DNA of 6,879 nucleotides from the NCBI GenBank assembly GCA_937906915.1, contig CALCUU010000084.1, positions 1 to 6,879 on the forward strand, in the 5' to 3' direction. Both the position numbers and the translations under genes were made by a program. The DNA is from an uncultured Phascolarctobacterium sp. (GTDB taxonomy: Bacteria; Bacillota; Negativicutes; Acidaminococcales; Acidaminococcaceae). This document shows, piece after piece, positions 1-5,246 of the stretch (its first letter is position 1; every line of letters starts with the position of its first letter). The notes beneath the pieces are model-generated. The model was not told the origin of the DNA. It was given only the letters and a program-made list of their open reading frames with translations, and did not search any database.

Positions 1-392
1 CAATTCGTGAAAACGAAATCGCAGCAGACACCATGGGCATTAACACTACTAAATATAAAGTGCTGGCGTTCACCTTGGGTGCTTCCTTCGCTGGTACTGC
101 GGGCGCACTTTTTAGTCACTACTTCTTCTTAGCGCATCCCGCATCCTTCACCTTTATGCGTTCCTTCGATATTCTGACCATGGTTGTACTTGGTGGTCTG
201 GGTTCCATGACCGGCTCCATTACCGGTGCTATCCTCTTGACCTTCATCTCTGCATTCCTGTCCGATTTCCCCGAATGGCGTATGATTATCTATTCCGTTA
301 CCATGATTATCTTGATGCTCTATCGTCCTCAAGGTTTGTTTGGTAACAAAGAACTTAGCGTAAAAATGTTTAAATTAGGAGGTAAGGGCTAA
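1..392 (+). CDS. livM: LivM, branched-chain amino acid ABC transporter permease (C-terminal part)
   Basis: This is the 3' end of an inner-membrane permease that, with LivH, forms the channel for leucine, isoleucine and valine import. The reading frame is open from base 3, so the gene starts before the window and the ATG at 33 is internal. About 129 residues are visible. They begin with an IRENEIAADTMGIN stretch that matches the cytoplasmic coupling loop by which LivM contacts the ATPases. Hydrophobic segments follow at roughly fragment residues 20-41, 53-84 and 91-110, with the family's GGLGSMTGSITGA glycine-rich stretch inside the second. The end, LYRPQGLFG, is the usual LivM C-terminus. The TAA stop overlaps the livG ATG by one base (TAATG), so the two are translated in tandem. 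Identity is very likely. Substrate specificity within the polar amino acid, amide and urea class of such transporters is inferred. Confidence 0.93.
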   Translation, partial: IRENEIAADTMGINTTKYKVLAFTLGASFAGTAGALFSHYFFLAHPASFTFMRSFDILTMVVLGGLGSMTGSITGAILLTFISAFLSDFPEWRMIIYSVTMIILMLYRPQGLFGNKELSVKMFKLGGKG

Positions 393-394
393 TG
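377..394 (+). promoter_or_regulatory. Ribosome binding site and TAATG junction livM/livG
   Basis: AGGAGG at 377-382 lies inside the last codons of livM, nine bases before the livG ATG at 392. The stop and start share one base. This supports the chosen livG start and suggests translational coupling. Confidence 0.85.
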
Positions 395-1165
395 GCAGAA
401 CTGCTGAAAGTAAATGACATTTCCATGGTCTTTGGTGGTCTGCGTGCAGTTTCCAACCTTACCATGCACATTGACAAAGGCGAGCTGATTGGCCTCATCG
501 GTCCTAACGGTGCAGGCAAGACCACTGCCTTCAATATGATTACCGGTGTTTACACCCCCACCGAAGGCGAAATTTATTTTGACGGCGAAAAGAGTAGCGG
601 TAAAAAATCTTACCAAGTTACCCAAATGGGTATGGCTCGTACCTTCCAAAACATCCGCCTGTTCTCTGAGCTGAGCGTAATTGATAACGTAAAAATTGCT
701 TACAATATGCACGTATCCTACGGTCTTGCAAGCGCAATCTTCCGCAATGGCAAATACCTGAGCGAAGAAGAAATGATTACCCAAAAGGCACTTGACCTTT
801 TGAAAATCTTCCACTTGGAAGACAAAGCTTATGAACAAGCTAAAAACCTTCCCTACGGCGAACAACGTCGCTTGGAAATTGCCCGCGCGCTGGCAACTGA
901 ACCTAAACTTTTGCTCTTGGACGAACCTGCTGCAGGTATGAACCCCCAAGAAACTAAAGAGCTGATGGAAATGATTCGCTGGATTCGCGACAAATTTGAT
1001 TTGTCCATCCTGCTTATCGAACACGACATGGGTCTTGTAATGGGCGTTTGCGAACGCATCTACGTTTTGGAATACGGCTGCCTCATTGCAGAAGGTACTC
1101 CTGATGAAATCAAAAATAACAAACGCGTTATTGAAGCATATCTTGGCGAGGAGGTAATCAACTAA
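392..1165 (+). CDS. livG: LivG, branched-chain amino acid ABC transporter ATP-binding protein
   Basis: Cytoplasmic ATPase that pairs with LivF to power the LivHM permease. All nucleotide-binding motifs are visible in the 257 residues: Walker A GPNGAGKT at 37-44, Q-loop Gln86 in RTFQNIRLF, the LivG-type signature LPYGEQRRLEIARAL at 153-167, Walker B KLLLLDEP at 172-179 with catalytic Glu178, and H-loop His211 in LIEHDMG. The insert between the Q-loop and the signature (about 95-150) and the AAGMNP stretch after Walker B are typical of LivG rather than LivF. Length is normal for the family. The gene overlaps livM upstream and livF downstream by one base each, so it belongs to the same operon. 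Codon use is biased, with no ATA isoleucine codons when read through, which fits a well-expressed gene. Confidence 0.96.
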   Translation: MAELLKVNDISMVFGGLRAVSNLTMHIDKGELIGLIGPNGAGKTTAFNMITGVYTPTEGEIYFDGEKSSGKKSYQVTQMGMARTFQNIRLFSELSVIDNVKIAYNMHVSYGLASAIFRNGKYLSEEEMITQKALDLLKIFHLEDKAYEQAKNLPYGEQRRLEIARALATEPKLLLLDEPAAGMNPQETKELMEMIRWIRDKFDLSILLIEHDMGLVMGVCERIYVLEYGCLIAEGTPDEIKNNKRVIEAYLGEEVIN

Positions 1166-1167
1166 TG
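1148..1167 (+). promoter_or_regulatory. Ribosome binding site and TAATG junction livG/livF
   Basis: GAGGAGG at 1148-1154 lies inside the end of livG, ten bases before the livF ATG at 1165. The TAA of livG and the ATG of livF share one base, repeating the arrangement at livM/livG. Confidence 0.85.
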
Positions 1168-1869
1168 TTAAGAGTTGAAGATATTAACGTTTATTACGGT
1201 GCCATCCACGCCATCAAAGGCATTAGCTTAGAAGTTAATGACGGTGAAATTGTTGCGCTGATTGGTTCCAACGGTGCAGGCAAATCCACAACCTTGCGTA
1301 CCATTTCCGGTTTGATGAAACCTAAAAAGGGTAGAATTATGTACGACGGTGAAGACATCACCGGTGTACCTGCTCATAAAATCGTAGGTAAAGGCTTGTG
1401 CCAAGTTCCCGAAGGTCGTCACGTATTTGCAAATATGACCGTTTTGGAAAACTTGGAGCTGGGCGCTTACTTGCGTAACGACAAAGACGGTATCGCAAAA
1501 GATATGGAAGCTGTCTTTGAAAAATTCCCCCGCCTTTTGGAACGTAAGAACCAAATCGCAGGTACTCTTTCCGGCGGCGAACAACAAATGCTGGCAATGG
1601 CTCGTGCTTTGATGAGCCGTCCTAAACTTTTGTTGTTGGACGAACCTTCCATGGGTTTGGCTCCGCTTCTGGTAAAAGAAATTTTCAACATCATTAAAGA
1701 AATCAATGCCAGCGGCACCACCGTTCTCCTGGTAGAACAAAACGCAAATATGGCATTGTCCATCGCTGACAAGGCATACGTTCTGGAAACCGGTCGTATT
1801 ACCTTGAGCGGTACTGCTGCTGAACTGGCAAGCAGTGAAGAAGTTCGTAAAGCATATCTTGGTGGTTAA
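1165..1869 (+). CDS. livF: LivF, branched-chain amino acid ABC transporter ATP-binding protein
   Basis: Second ATPase of the Liv importer, forming a heterodimer with LivG on the cytoplasmic side of the membrane. The 234 residues show Walker A GSNGAGKS at 34-41, Q-loop Gln80 in LCQVPEGRHVF, a canonical LSGGEQQ signature at 135-141, Walker B KLLLLDEP at 154-161 with catalytic Glu160, and the SMGLAPLLV D-loop region. The usual H-loop histidine is replaced by Gln192 in LLVEQNAN. This is the normal state of LivF proteins and not a defect. Length is typical. The gene starts within the livG stop codon and is followed, after 23 bases, by the CBS-ACT gene on the same strand with no terminator between them. 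Confidence 0.96.
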   Translation: MLRVEDINVYYGAIHAIKGISLEVNDGEIVALIGSNGAGKSTTLRTISGLMKPKKGRIMYDGEDITGVPAHKIVGKGLCQVPEGRHVFANMTVLENLELGAYLRNDKDGIAKDMEAVFEKFPRLLERKNQIAGTLSGGEQQMLAMARALMSRPKLLLLDEPSMGLAPLLVKEIFNIIKEINASGTTVLLVEQNANMALSIADKAYVLETGRITLSGTAAELASSEEVRKAYLGG

Positions 1870-1892
1870 TAGTTAAGGAGTGTGTTCAAAGA

Positions 1893-2561
1893 ATGTTAGT
1901 TAAAGATTTTATGACCCCTGTTGTTATTACTGTTCGTGAAGACCAATCCATGCTCGAAGCACGCGAAACAATGCGTGGCAAAAACCTCAACAGCCTTCCC
2001 GTAGTTGACGATTTGAAACGTGTTCGTGGCATTATTACTGCTGAAGACATTGGTAAAGCTTCTCCCAGTGATGCAAGCACTCTGTCCCGTTACGAAGCAA
2101 ACTATCTCCTTGGTCGTTTGAAAGTACGCGATATCATGAGCCGTACCGTAATCACCGTTGAAGCTGATGACACCATCGAATATGTTGCTTACAAACTGTA
2201 CAAATTCAAAGTAAACGCTTTGCCCGTAGTTGATGAAAACAACAAATTAGTAGGCATTATCTCCCAAACCGATATCTTCCGTGCATTCGTAGAAATTATG
2301 TCTATGGATCGTAGCTGCACCCGTATTACCTTTGACGCAACCGATAAAGTAGGTGTTGTTGCAGAAGTATCCAACCTCTTTAAAGAAGCTGGCATCAACA
2401 TTATCTCCATCGTTAGTCGTCAATTGGAAGATAGCACTGCAGAAGTTGTTGTTCGTGCTGACTTGAGAGAACATGGTATGGGCATCATCGAAAGCATTCG
2501 TGAAGCAGGCTACACCATTACCAGCATCGAAACCTACGAAGGTGTAGACCAAAATGCTTAA
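1893..2561 (+). CDS. CBS-CBS-ACT domain protein (AcuB-like)
   Basis: A 222-residue soluble protein with two CBS domains (about 1-55 and 76-135) followed by an ACT domain (about 142-215). The repeated CBS pattern is clear: VKDFMTPVVITV then NSLPVVDD..RVRGIITAEDI, and VRDIMSRTVITVEADDTI then NALPVVDENNKLVGIISQTDI. The ACT part reads DKVGVVAEVSNLFKEAGINIISI. CBS pairs usually bind adenosine nucleotides and ACT domains usually bind amino acids. The domain order and length match Bacillus AcuB and related proteins of unknown mechanism. The AAGGAG at 1875-1880 lies 12 bases before the ATG, slightly far but acceptable. Its place right after livF suggests a sensor linking energy state or branched-chain amino acid level to transport or metabolism. 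That role is inferred. No catalytic domain is seen, so it is unlikely to be an enzyme. Confidence 0.88.
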   Translation: MLVKDFMTPVVITVREDQSMLEARETMRGKNLNSLPVVDDLKRVRGIITAEDIGKASPSDASTLSRYEANYLLGRLKVRDIMSRTVITVEADDTIEYVAYKLYKFKVNALPVVDENNKLVGIISQTDIFRAFVEIMSMDRSCTRITFDATDKVGVVAEVSNLFKEAGINIISIVSRQLEDSTAEVVVRADLREHGMGIIESIREAGYTITSIETYEGVDQNA

Positions 2562-2748
2562 AGGCGTTACCTTTCACGTAGGTGATGTGGTAATTATGAA
2601 AAAGGCACACCCCTGCGGTAGTAACCAATGGGAAATTACCAGAACCGGTATGGATTTTGGTATGAAGTGCTGTGGCTGTGGTCATTTCGTAATGCTGCCC
2701 CGTGTGAAATTTGAAAAGGCTGTTAAGTCAATCGTCCCCAAAGAATAA
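2554..2748 (+). CDS. DUF951 small putative zinc-binding protein
   Basis: A 64-residue protein of the DUF951 family, known mainly from Firmicutes and without an assigned function. The family hallmarks are visible: GDVVIMKKAHPCG at 10-22, EITRTGMDF at 27-35, and KCCGCGHFVMLPR at 38-50. Cys21 together with the CxxC formed by Cys39 and Cys42 suggests a small metal site; Cys40 is an extra cysteine. The start at 2554 is chosen because the family begins just before the GDVV strand, and AAGGTG at 2540-2545 gives a ribosome binding site at eight-base spacing. The internal ATG at 2596 would delete that strand. The gene overlaps the CBS-ACT gene by 8 bases in another frame, so it is the last gene of the liv transcript. 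From memory, DUF951 genes often sit next to ychF; here ychF lies about 3.4 kb downstream. Confidence 0.87.
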   Translation: MLKGVTFHVGDVVIMKKAHPCGSNQWEITRTGMDFGMKCCGCGHFVMLPRVKFEKAVKSIVPKE

Positions 2749-2752
2749 AGAA

Positions 2753-2787
2753 AGAGCAGTTCCGTTTGGAACTGCTCTAATTTTTTT
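2753..2787 (+). terminator. Rho-independent terminator of the liv operon
   Basis: A perfect 11-bp stem, AGAGCAGTTCC at 2753-2763 with GGAACTGCTCT at 2768-2778, encloses a GTTT loop and is followed by AA and seven T residues (2781-2787). It starts 5 bases after the DUF951 stop. The opposite strand has a moderately T-rich tail after the same stem (2740-2752 complement), so it may also stop the converging gene that ends at 2802. Confidence 0.93.
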
Positions 2788-2801
2788 AGGCAAGTATTAA
2801 A

Positions 2802-3515
2802 TTATTTCTTTTTGCCGCCGCCCATAAGACGATTTGCGTAATTACGCATGCCTTCGTTGGGCTTTTGTTTGAAATCAGCAGGGGGAAGTGCGAAAGCGGT
2901 CTCTGCATTTACCACGTTGCTAACTTCTTCTACTTTGAAGATGGGCAGGTAGCTAACCTTGTAGCCCTTCCAGTTGGCAGTACCTTTTTCGTAGTAGAAG
3001 TACAGGGAGTTGCTGCCTTTAATCATTTTGTCGTAATCGTAACCGGTTACTGCATCTACGCCAGCTTCGGGGCGCACGCCAAACCAGCTAATCAAGGTTT
3101 CAGCAAAGGGCATGCTCATTCCGGGAAGCTCCGGCAGACGGTCGTAGGTTTTATTAACGTAGTCAATGGTGTACCAGTAACCGTCCTTGATGAAGGAGTT
3201 GGTGTCGCTGATAACTTTGCCTTCGCCGTCAAGCTTGGTGTTGCGCTCAGCGTTGATGCCATTTGCTTCATTATATTCAGTACGGCTGTAACGAACTTTT
3301 TGTGCGGGGGTAAGTTTGTTGTAAGCTTCGGGGGTGAGGATTTCAGCCATATCAATTTTTTGAGTGATTACCAAATGTACAGGGTGTTTATCGCTGTTCA
3401 AGGTGCTGCCCAAAAGTTGAATGGTACGTTGACCGGGGTTGTAAGCAAATGCAGCTACTGCATTAACCAAGGTAAAGATGCAGGCTAACATTAAAACCAG
3501 CAGGGACTTTCTCAT
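2802..3515 (-). CDS. Exported protein of unknown function
   Basis: I do not recognise this family. With the start at the ATG 3513-3515 the protein has 237 residues. It opens with a clear Sec signal peptide: MRKS, a hydrophobic stretch to about residue 17, and AVAAFA before likely cleavage after residue 24. The mature part is rich in alternating polar and aromatic residues, for example GYWYTIDYVNKTYDRLP and SLYFYYEKGTANWKGYKVSYLPIF, which suggests a beta-rich fold loosely like LolA/LppX-type envelope proteins. That fold guess is weak. The tail is MGGGKKK. A GTG at 3522-3524 would add three residues, but it lies inside the GAGGTG ribosome binding site (3522-3527), six bases before the ATG, so the ATG is preferred. 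It converges on the liv operon across a shared terminator and diverges from the PepSY-like gene. Confidence 0.8.
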   Translation of the reverse strand: MRKSLLVLMLACIFTLVNAVAAFAYNPGQRTIQLLGSTLNSDKHPVHLVITQKIDMAEILTPEAYNKLTPAQKVRYSRTEYNEANGINAERNTKLDGEGKVISDTNSFIKDGYWYTIDYVNKTYDRLPELPGMSMPFAETLISWFGVRPEAGVDAVTGYDYDKMIKGSNSLYFYYEKGTANWKGYKVSYLPIFKVEEVSNVVNAETAFALPPADFKQKPNEGMRNYANRLMGGGKKK

Positions 3516-3521
3516 AAAATT

Positions 3522-3527
3522 CACCTC
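3522..3527 (-). promoter_or_regulatory. Ribosome binding site that decides the start of the exported protein
   Basis: Read on the - strand this is GAGGTG, six bases before the ATG at 3515. A possible GTG start would be the last three bases of this same motif and would have no binding site of its own. Confidence 0.75.
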
Positions 3528-3547
3528 ATATCTAAGATTGCAACTTC

Positions 3548-3556
3548 ATTATACCA
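3548..3556 (-). promoter_or_regulatory. Extended -10 promoter for the exported protein gene
   Basis: The - strand reads TGGTATAAT, a perfect TATAAT at 3553-3548 preceded by the TGn extension. Transcription would begin near 3541 and give a leader of about 26 bases containing the ribosome binding site. No good -35 is visible at 17 bases, which extended -10 promoters tolerate. Confidence 0.65.
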
Positions 3557-3661
3557 TAAAGAATTATTCAAAAGAAAGAAAATAAAATCTATTGCCCGGG
3601 AAATGTGAAAAACACCTAGACCCGCTTCATAAAAACGTCGCTGTATTTACAAAGTGTTTTC

Positions 3662-3690
3662 TGTACAATGAGGTGGGGCAGGCATAGAAT
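3662..3690 (+). promoter_or_regulatory. Possible promoter for the PepSY-like gene
   Basis: TGTACA at 3662-3667 and TAGAAT at 3685-3690 are spaced by 17 bases and match the consensus at 4 and 5 of 6 positions. An overlapping alternative, TACAAT at 3664-3669, lacks a well-spaced -35 (TTTACA at 3646-3651 is only 12 bases away). The choice between them is uncertain. Confidence 0.35.
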
Positions 3691-3700
3691 AAAAGTACCA

Positions 3701-3726
3701 TAAGAATGAAAATTCTTAGAAGGAGG
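3701..3726 (+). promoter_or_regulatory. GAAA-loop hairpin abutting a consensus ribosome binding site
   Basis: TAAGAAT (3701-3707) and ATTCTTA (3712-3718) form a perfect 7-bp stem closed by a GAAA tetraloop. One base later the consensus AAGGAGG (3720-3726) lies eight bases before the ATG at 3735. The hairpin leaves the binding site free and has no T run after it, so it is not a terminator. It could stabilise the 5' end of the mRNA or tune initiation; this role is inferred. Confidence 0.5.
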
Positions 3727-3734
3727 TTTTATAT

Positions 3735-4211
3735 ATGTTGAAAAAAGTATTCGCAGCGACAGCAATGCTTGGCGTTATGTTATTTTCTACCAGCGCTTTT
3801 GCAGCAGTAAGAGGTACTGATGCAGTTGAAGCAGCAAAAACTAAATTGCCCGAATCCATTGTGGTTTTAGGTTATGACGAAGGGCAGGACACTGCCATTG
3901 TAAACTTCCGTGACCCGGATAATCTTTTGGATTACGCAGTAGAAGTTTCCATGGAAACAGGCAAGGTTTTGCGTGTGCACATGGAAGGTGCGTCCATTCA
4001 CGGTAGTACCATTATGACCAAAAGCTTTGAAGACATTGAAGCAATCATCTTGGAAGAATATCCTGATGCTCAAGAAATTATCATCACCACCGGACAAGAC
4101 GGCAACAACACTTATTACGAAGCAGTTTTTGTAACTGACGAATTTGCTGCCGAAGCAAAACTTAATCCGGTAACCGGTGCTTTCTCTGAAAGAGAATATG
4201 TTTTCTTTTGA
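3735..4211 (+). CDS. Exported protein with two PepSY-like halves
   Basis: A 158-residue secreted or periplasmic protein. The signal peptide is MLKK, a hydrophobic core, and SAFA with likely cleavage after residue 23. The mature part looks like two copies of a PepSY-type unit (a helix, then strands ending in a TG turn). Copy one, about 29-82, runs AVEAAKTKLPESIVVL to YAVEVSMETGKVLRV. Copy two, about 98-155, runs FEDIEAIILEEYPDAQEIII to AKLNPVTGAFSEREY. PepSY domains occur in peptidase propeptides and in many small envelope proteins and are thought to bind or inhibit partners; no partner is encoded beside it. The start has a near-perfect AAGGAGG site. The gene is flanked by a divergent exported-protein gene and a downstream terminator, so it is probably monocistronic. 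Function is unknown. Confidence 0.78.
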   Translation: MLKKVFAATAMLGVMLFSTSAFAAVRGTDAVEAAKTKLPESIVVLGYDEGQDTAIVNFRDPDNLLDYAVEVSMETGKVLRVHMEGASIHGSTIMTKSFEDIEAIILEEYPDAQEIIITTGQDGNNTYYEAVFVTDEFAAEAKLNPVTGAFSEREYVFF

Positions 4212-4228
4212 GGAAATAGTTTAATGGT

Positions 4229-4267
4229 AAAGAGGAATAGCTTTAAGCTATTCCTCTTTTATTTTTT
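4229..4267 (+). terminator. Rho-independent terminator after the PepSY-like gene
   Basis: A perfect 13-bp stem, AAAGAGGAATAGC at 4229-4241 with GCTATTCCTCTTT at 4247-4259, has a TTTAA loop and runs into TTTTATTTTTT at 4257-4267. The right arm touches the stop codon of the converging eamA-type gene (4259-4261), so the same hairpin directly follows that gene on the - strand. The - strand tail (TTTACCATT) is a poor T run, so termination in that direction is less sure. Confidence 0.9.
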
Positions 4268-5110
4268 ATACAGTTCTGAAAAGATGGCACCGCCAATAAC
4301 AAATACGGCACCTAAAATTTGTAGGTATGTAAAAGTTTCTTTTAAAAATATAGTGGAGAAGAATATAGCTGATAATGGTTCTAGGTATCCGTAAATAGCT
4401 ACTCGTTGAACGGATAGTTTTTTTATGGACGAAAAATATAAATAACAACCTAATCCAGTGTTTAGTAAGCCTAAGATAAGTAAAGGTAGTAAATTTGTTG
4501 AAGCAAGGGAAGGTGTGGGAAAATTTTTTATGCAAGTAAATAAAAGCGTAGTTAAAAAGCTGATTGATAATTGCAGGAGACAATTTTCAAGTCCCACAAT
4601 AGATGATGCTTTCTTGTTATAGATAACCATAAACGCATACATTATGGCAGAGCCAAGACCACAAAAAAAGCCAAAGATGTTTCCCGATGAGTAAAATAAG
4701 TTCTCATTTAGTAGAAGTATGCCTAAAAGTACCATGACAATACCGATAATTTTAGAGATTGGCAGTTTTTCGTTAAAAATAAATGGTGAGGAAGCGATTA
4801 CAAAAATTGGACCGCAATAGTATAAAAGAGAGGCGAGAGCAACACCAATTTGCACATAAGCTTCGTAAAGGAACAACCAGCTAGCTCCCATGGCAATACC
4901 CGAAATACAAAGATAACAGAACTGAAGTGGGTGCTTATAAAAGGTAAAAGTATTTTGCTTGAGTAGGTATATTGCAAAAAGGAAAAGACTTCCGATGAAG
5001 GTTCTTAATAAAACGATATTATAACTATCTAGCAGAATTTTGCTGGCGACAATGCCGTTTGTTCCAAAAAGTAGGATTGCTGTTACATATTTACAGAAGT
5101 CAATTTTCAT
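4259..5110 (-). CDS. EamA/DMT-family transporter
   Basis: A 283-residue integral membrane protein with about ten hydrophobic segments in two EamA repeats (about 6-135 and 144-279), the normal length and layout of the drug/metabolite transporter superfamily. Family features include LLRTFIGSLFLF at 34-45, LASLLYYCGPIFVIASSPFIFNEKLP at 92-117 with the conserved proline and glutamate, and the matching second-repeat stretch YGYLEPLSAIFFSTIFLKE at 240-258. Such proteins usually export metabolites, amino acids or toxic compounds across the inner membrane; the substrate cannot be read from sequence. The ATG at 5110 has only a weak GGGGAA site (5116-5121). It is divergent from a lysR gene, which probably controls it. 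The gene is AT-rich compared with the liv genes and ychF, suggesting different ancestry or low expression. Confidence 0.9.
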   Translation of the reverse strand: MKIDFCKYVTAILLFGTNGIVASKILLDSYNIVLLRTFIGSLFLFAIYLLKQNTFTFYKHPLQFCYLCISGIAMGASWLFLYEAYVQIGVALASLLYYCGPIFVIASSPFIFNEKLPISKIIGIVMVLLGILLLNENLFYSSGNIFGFFCGLGSAIMYAFMVIYNKKASSIVGLENCLLQLSISFLTTLLFTCIKNFPTPSLASTNLLPLLILGLLNTGLGCYLYFSSIKKLSVQRVAIYGYLEPLSAIFFSTIFLKETFTYLQILGAVFVIGGAIFSELYKK

Positions 5111-5145
5111 AACTGTTCCCCGTTTAGAATTGAGTAGATGAATAC

Positions 5146-5174
5146 TTGAAAATAATTTAGGGATAGTGTAACAT
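5146..5174 (+). promoter_or_regulatory. Candidate lysR promoter
   Basis: TTGAAA at 5146-5151 and TAACAT at 5169-5174 are spaced by 17 bases (5 and 4 matches of 6). The predicted leader would then include the T-N11-A palindrome, fitting negative autoregulation. CATAAT at 5206-5211 is an alternative -10 without a good -35. Confidence 0.35.
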
Positions 5175-5182
5175 AAAACAAA
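5154..5182 (-). promoter_or_regulatory. Candidate eamA promoter
   Basis: On the - strand TTGTTT (5182-5177) and TAAATT (5159-5154) are spaced by 17 bases. The match is weak, as expected for a promoter that needs an activator. The T-N11-A palindrome would lie just upstream of the -35. It overlaps the candidate lysR promoter on the other strand. Confidence 0.3.
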
Positions 5183-5185
5183 AAA

Positions 5186-5198
5186 TTCGAAAAACGAA
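5186..5198. promoter_or_regulatory. Probable LysR operator (T-N11-A palindrome)
   Basis: TTCG-AAAAA-CGAA is a perfect dyad of the T-N11-A form that LysR-type regulators recognise, and it extends by one pair to ATTCG/CGAAT at 5185-5199. It sits in the 136-base gap between the divergent eamA-type and lysR genes, 48 bases before the lysR start. Confidence 0.6.
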
Positions 5199-5246
5199 TA
5201 ATTAGCATAATCAAGATGACGATTACAGATAAAAGGATGAGCGTTT

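Noticed and set aside
389..1024. Long open frame on the - strand opposite livG
   Set aside because: It mirrors a gene with complete ABC motifs, has no ribosome binding site of its own, and its protein shows no domain. Strong sense-strand codon bias explains its openness.
1228..1740. Long open frame on the - strand opposite livF
   Set aside because: Same reason: the + strand carries an intact LivF with all motifs, and the antisense product is low-complexity and Phe/Gln-rich without family features.
1741..1752. Missing H-loop histidine in LivF (Gln192)
   Set aside because: Glutamine in a VEQN context is normal for LivF-type ATPases, so this is not evidence of a defective protein.
2865..3488. 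Open + strand frame of about 207 codons opposite the exported protein gene
   Set aside because: The - strand gene has a signal peptide, a ribosome binding site and an extended -10 promoter. The + frame has none of these.
3480..3515. Possible lipoprotein signal (MLAC at residues 9-12 of the 237-residue exported protein)
   Set aside because: The lipobox is poor (Met and Leu at -3 and -2), the hydrophobic stretch before the Cys would be too short, and a good AFA cleavage site follows at residue 24.
3588..3601. CCCGGG-containing stretch in the gap between the exported protein genes
   Set aside because: A 6-bp palindrome with no extended symmetry or nearby motif. Nothing supports a function.
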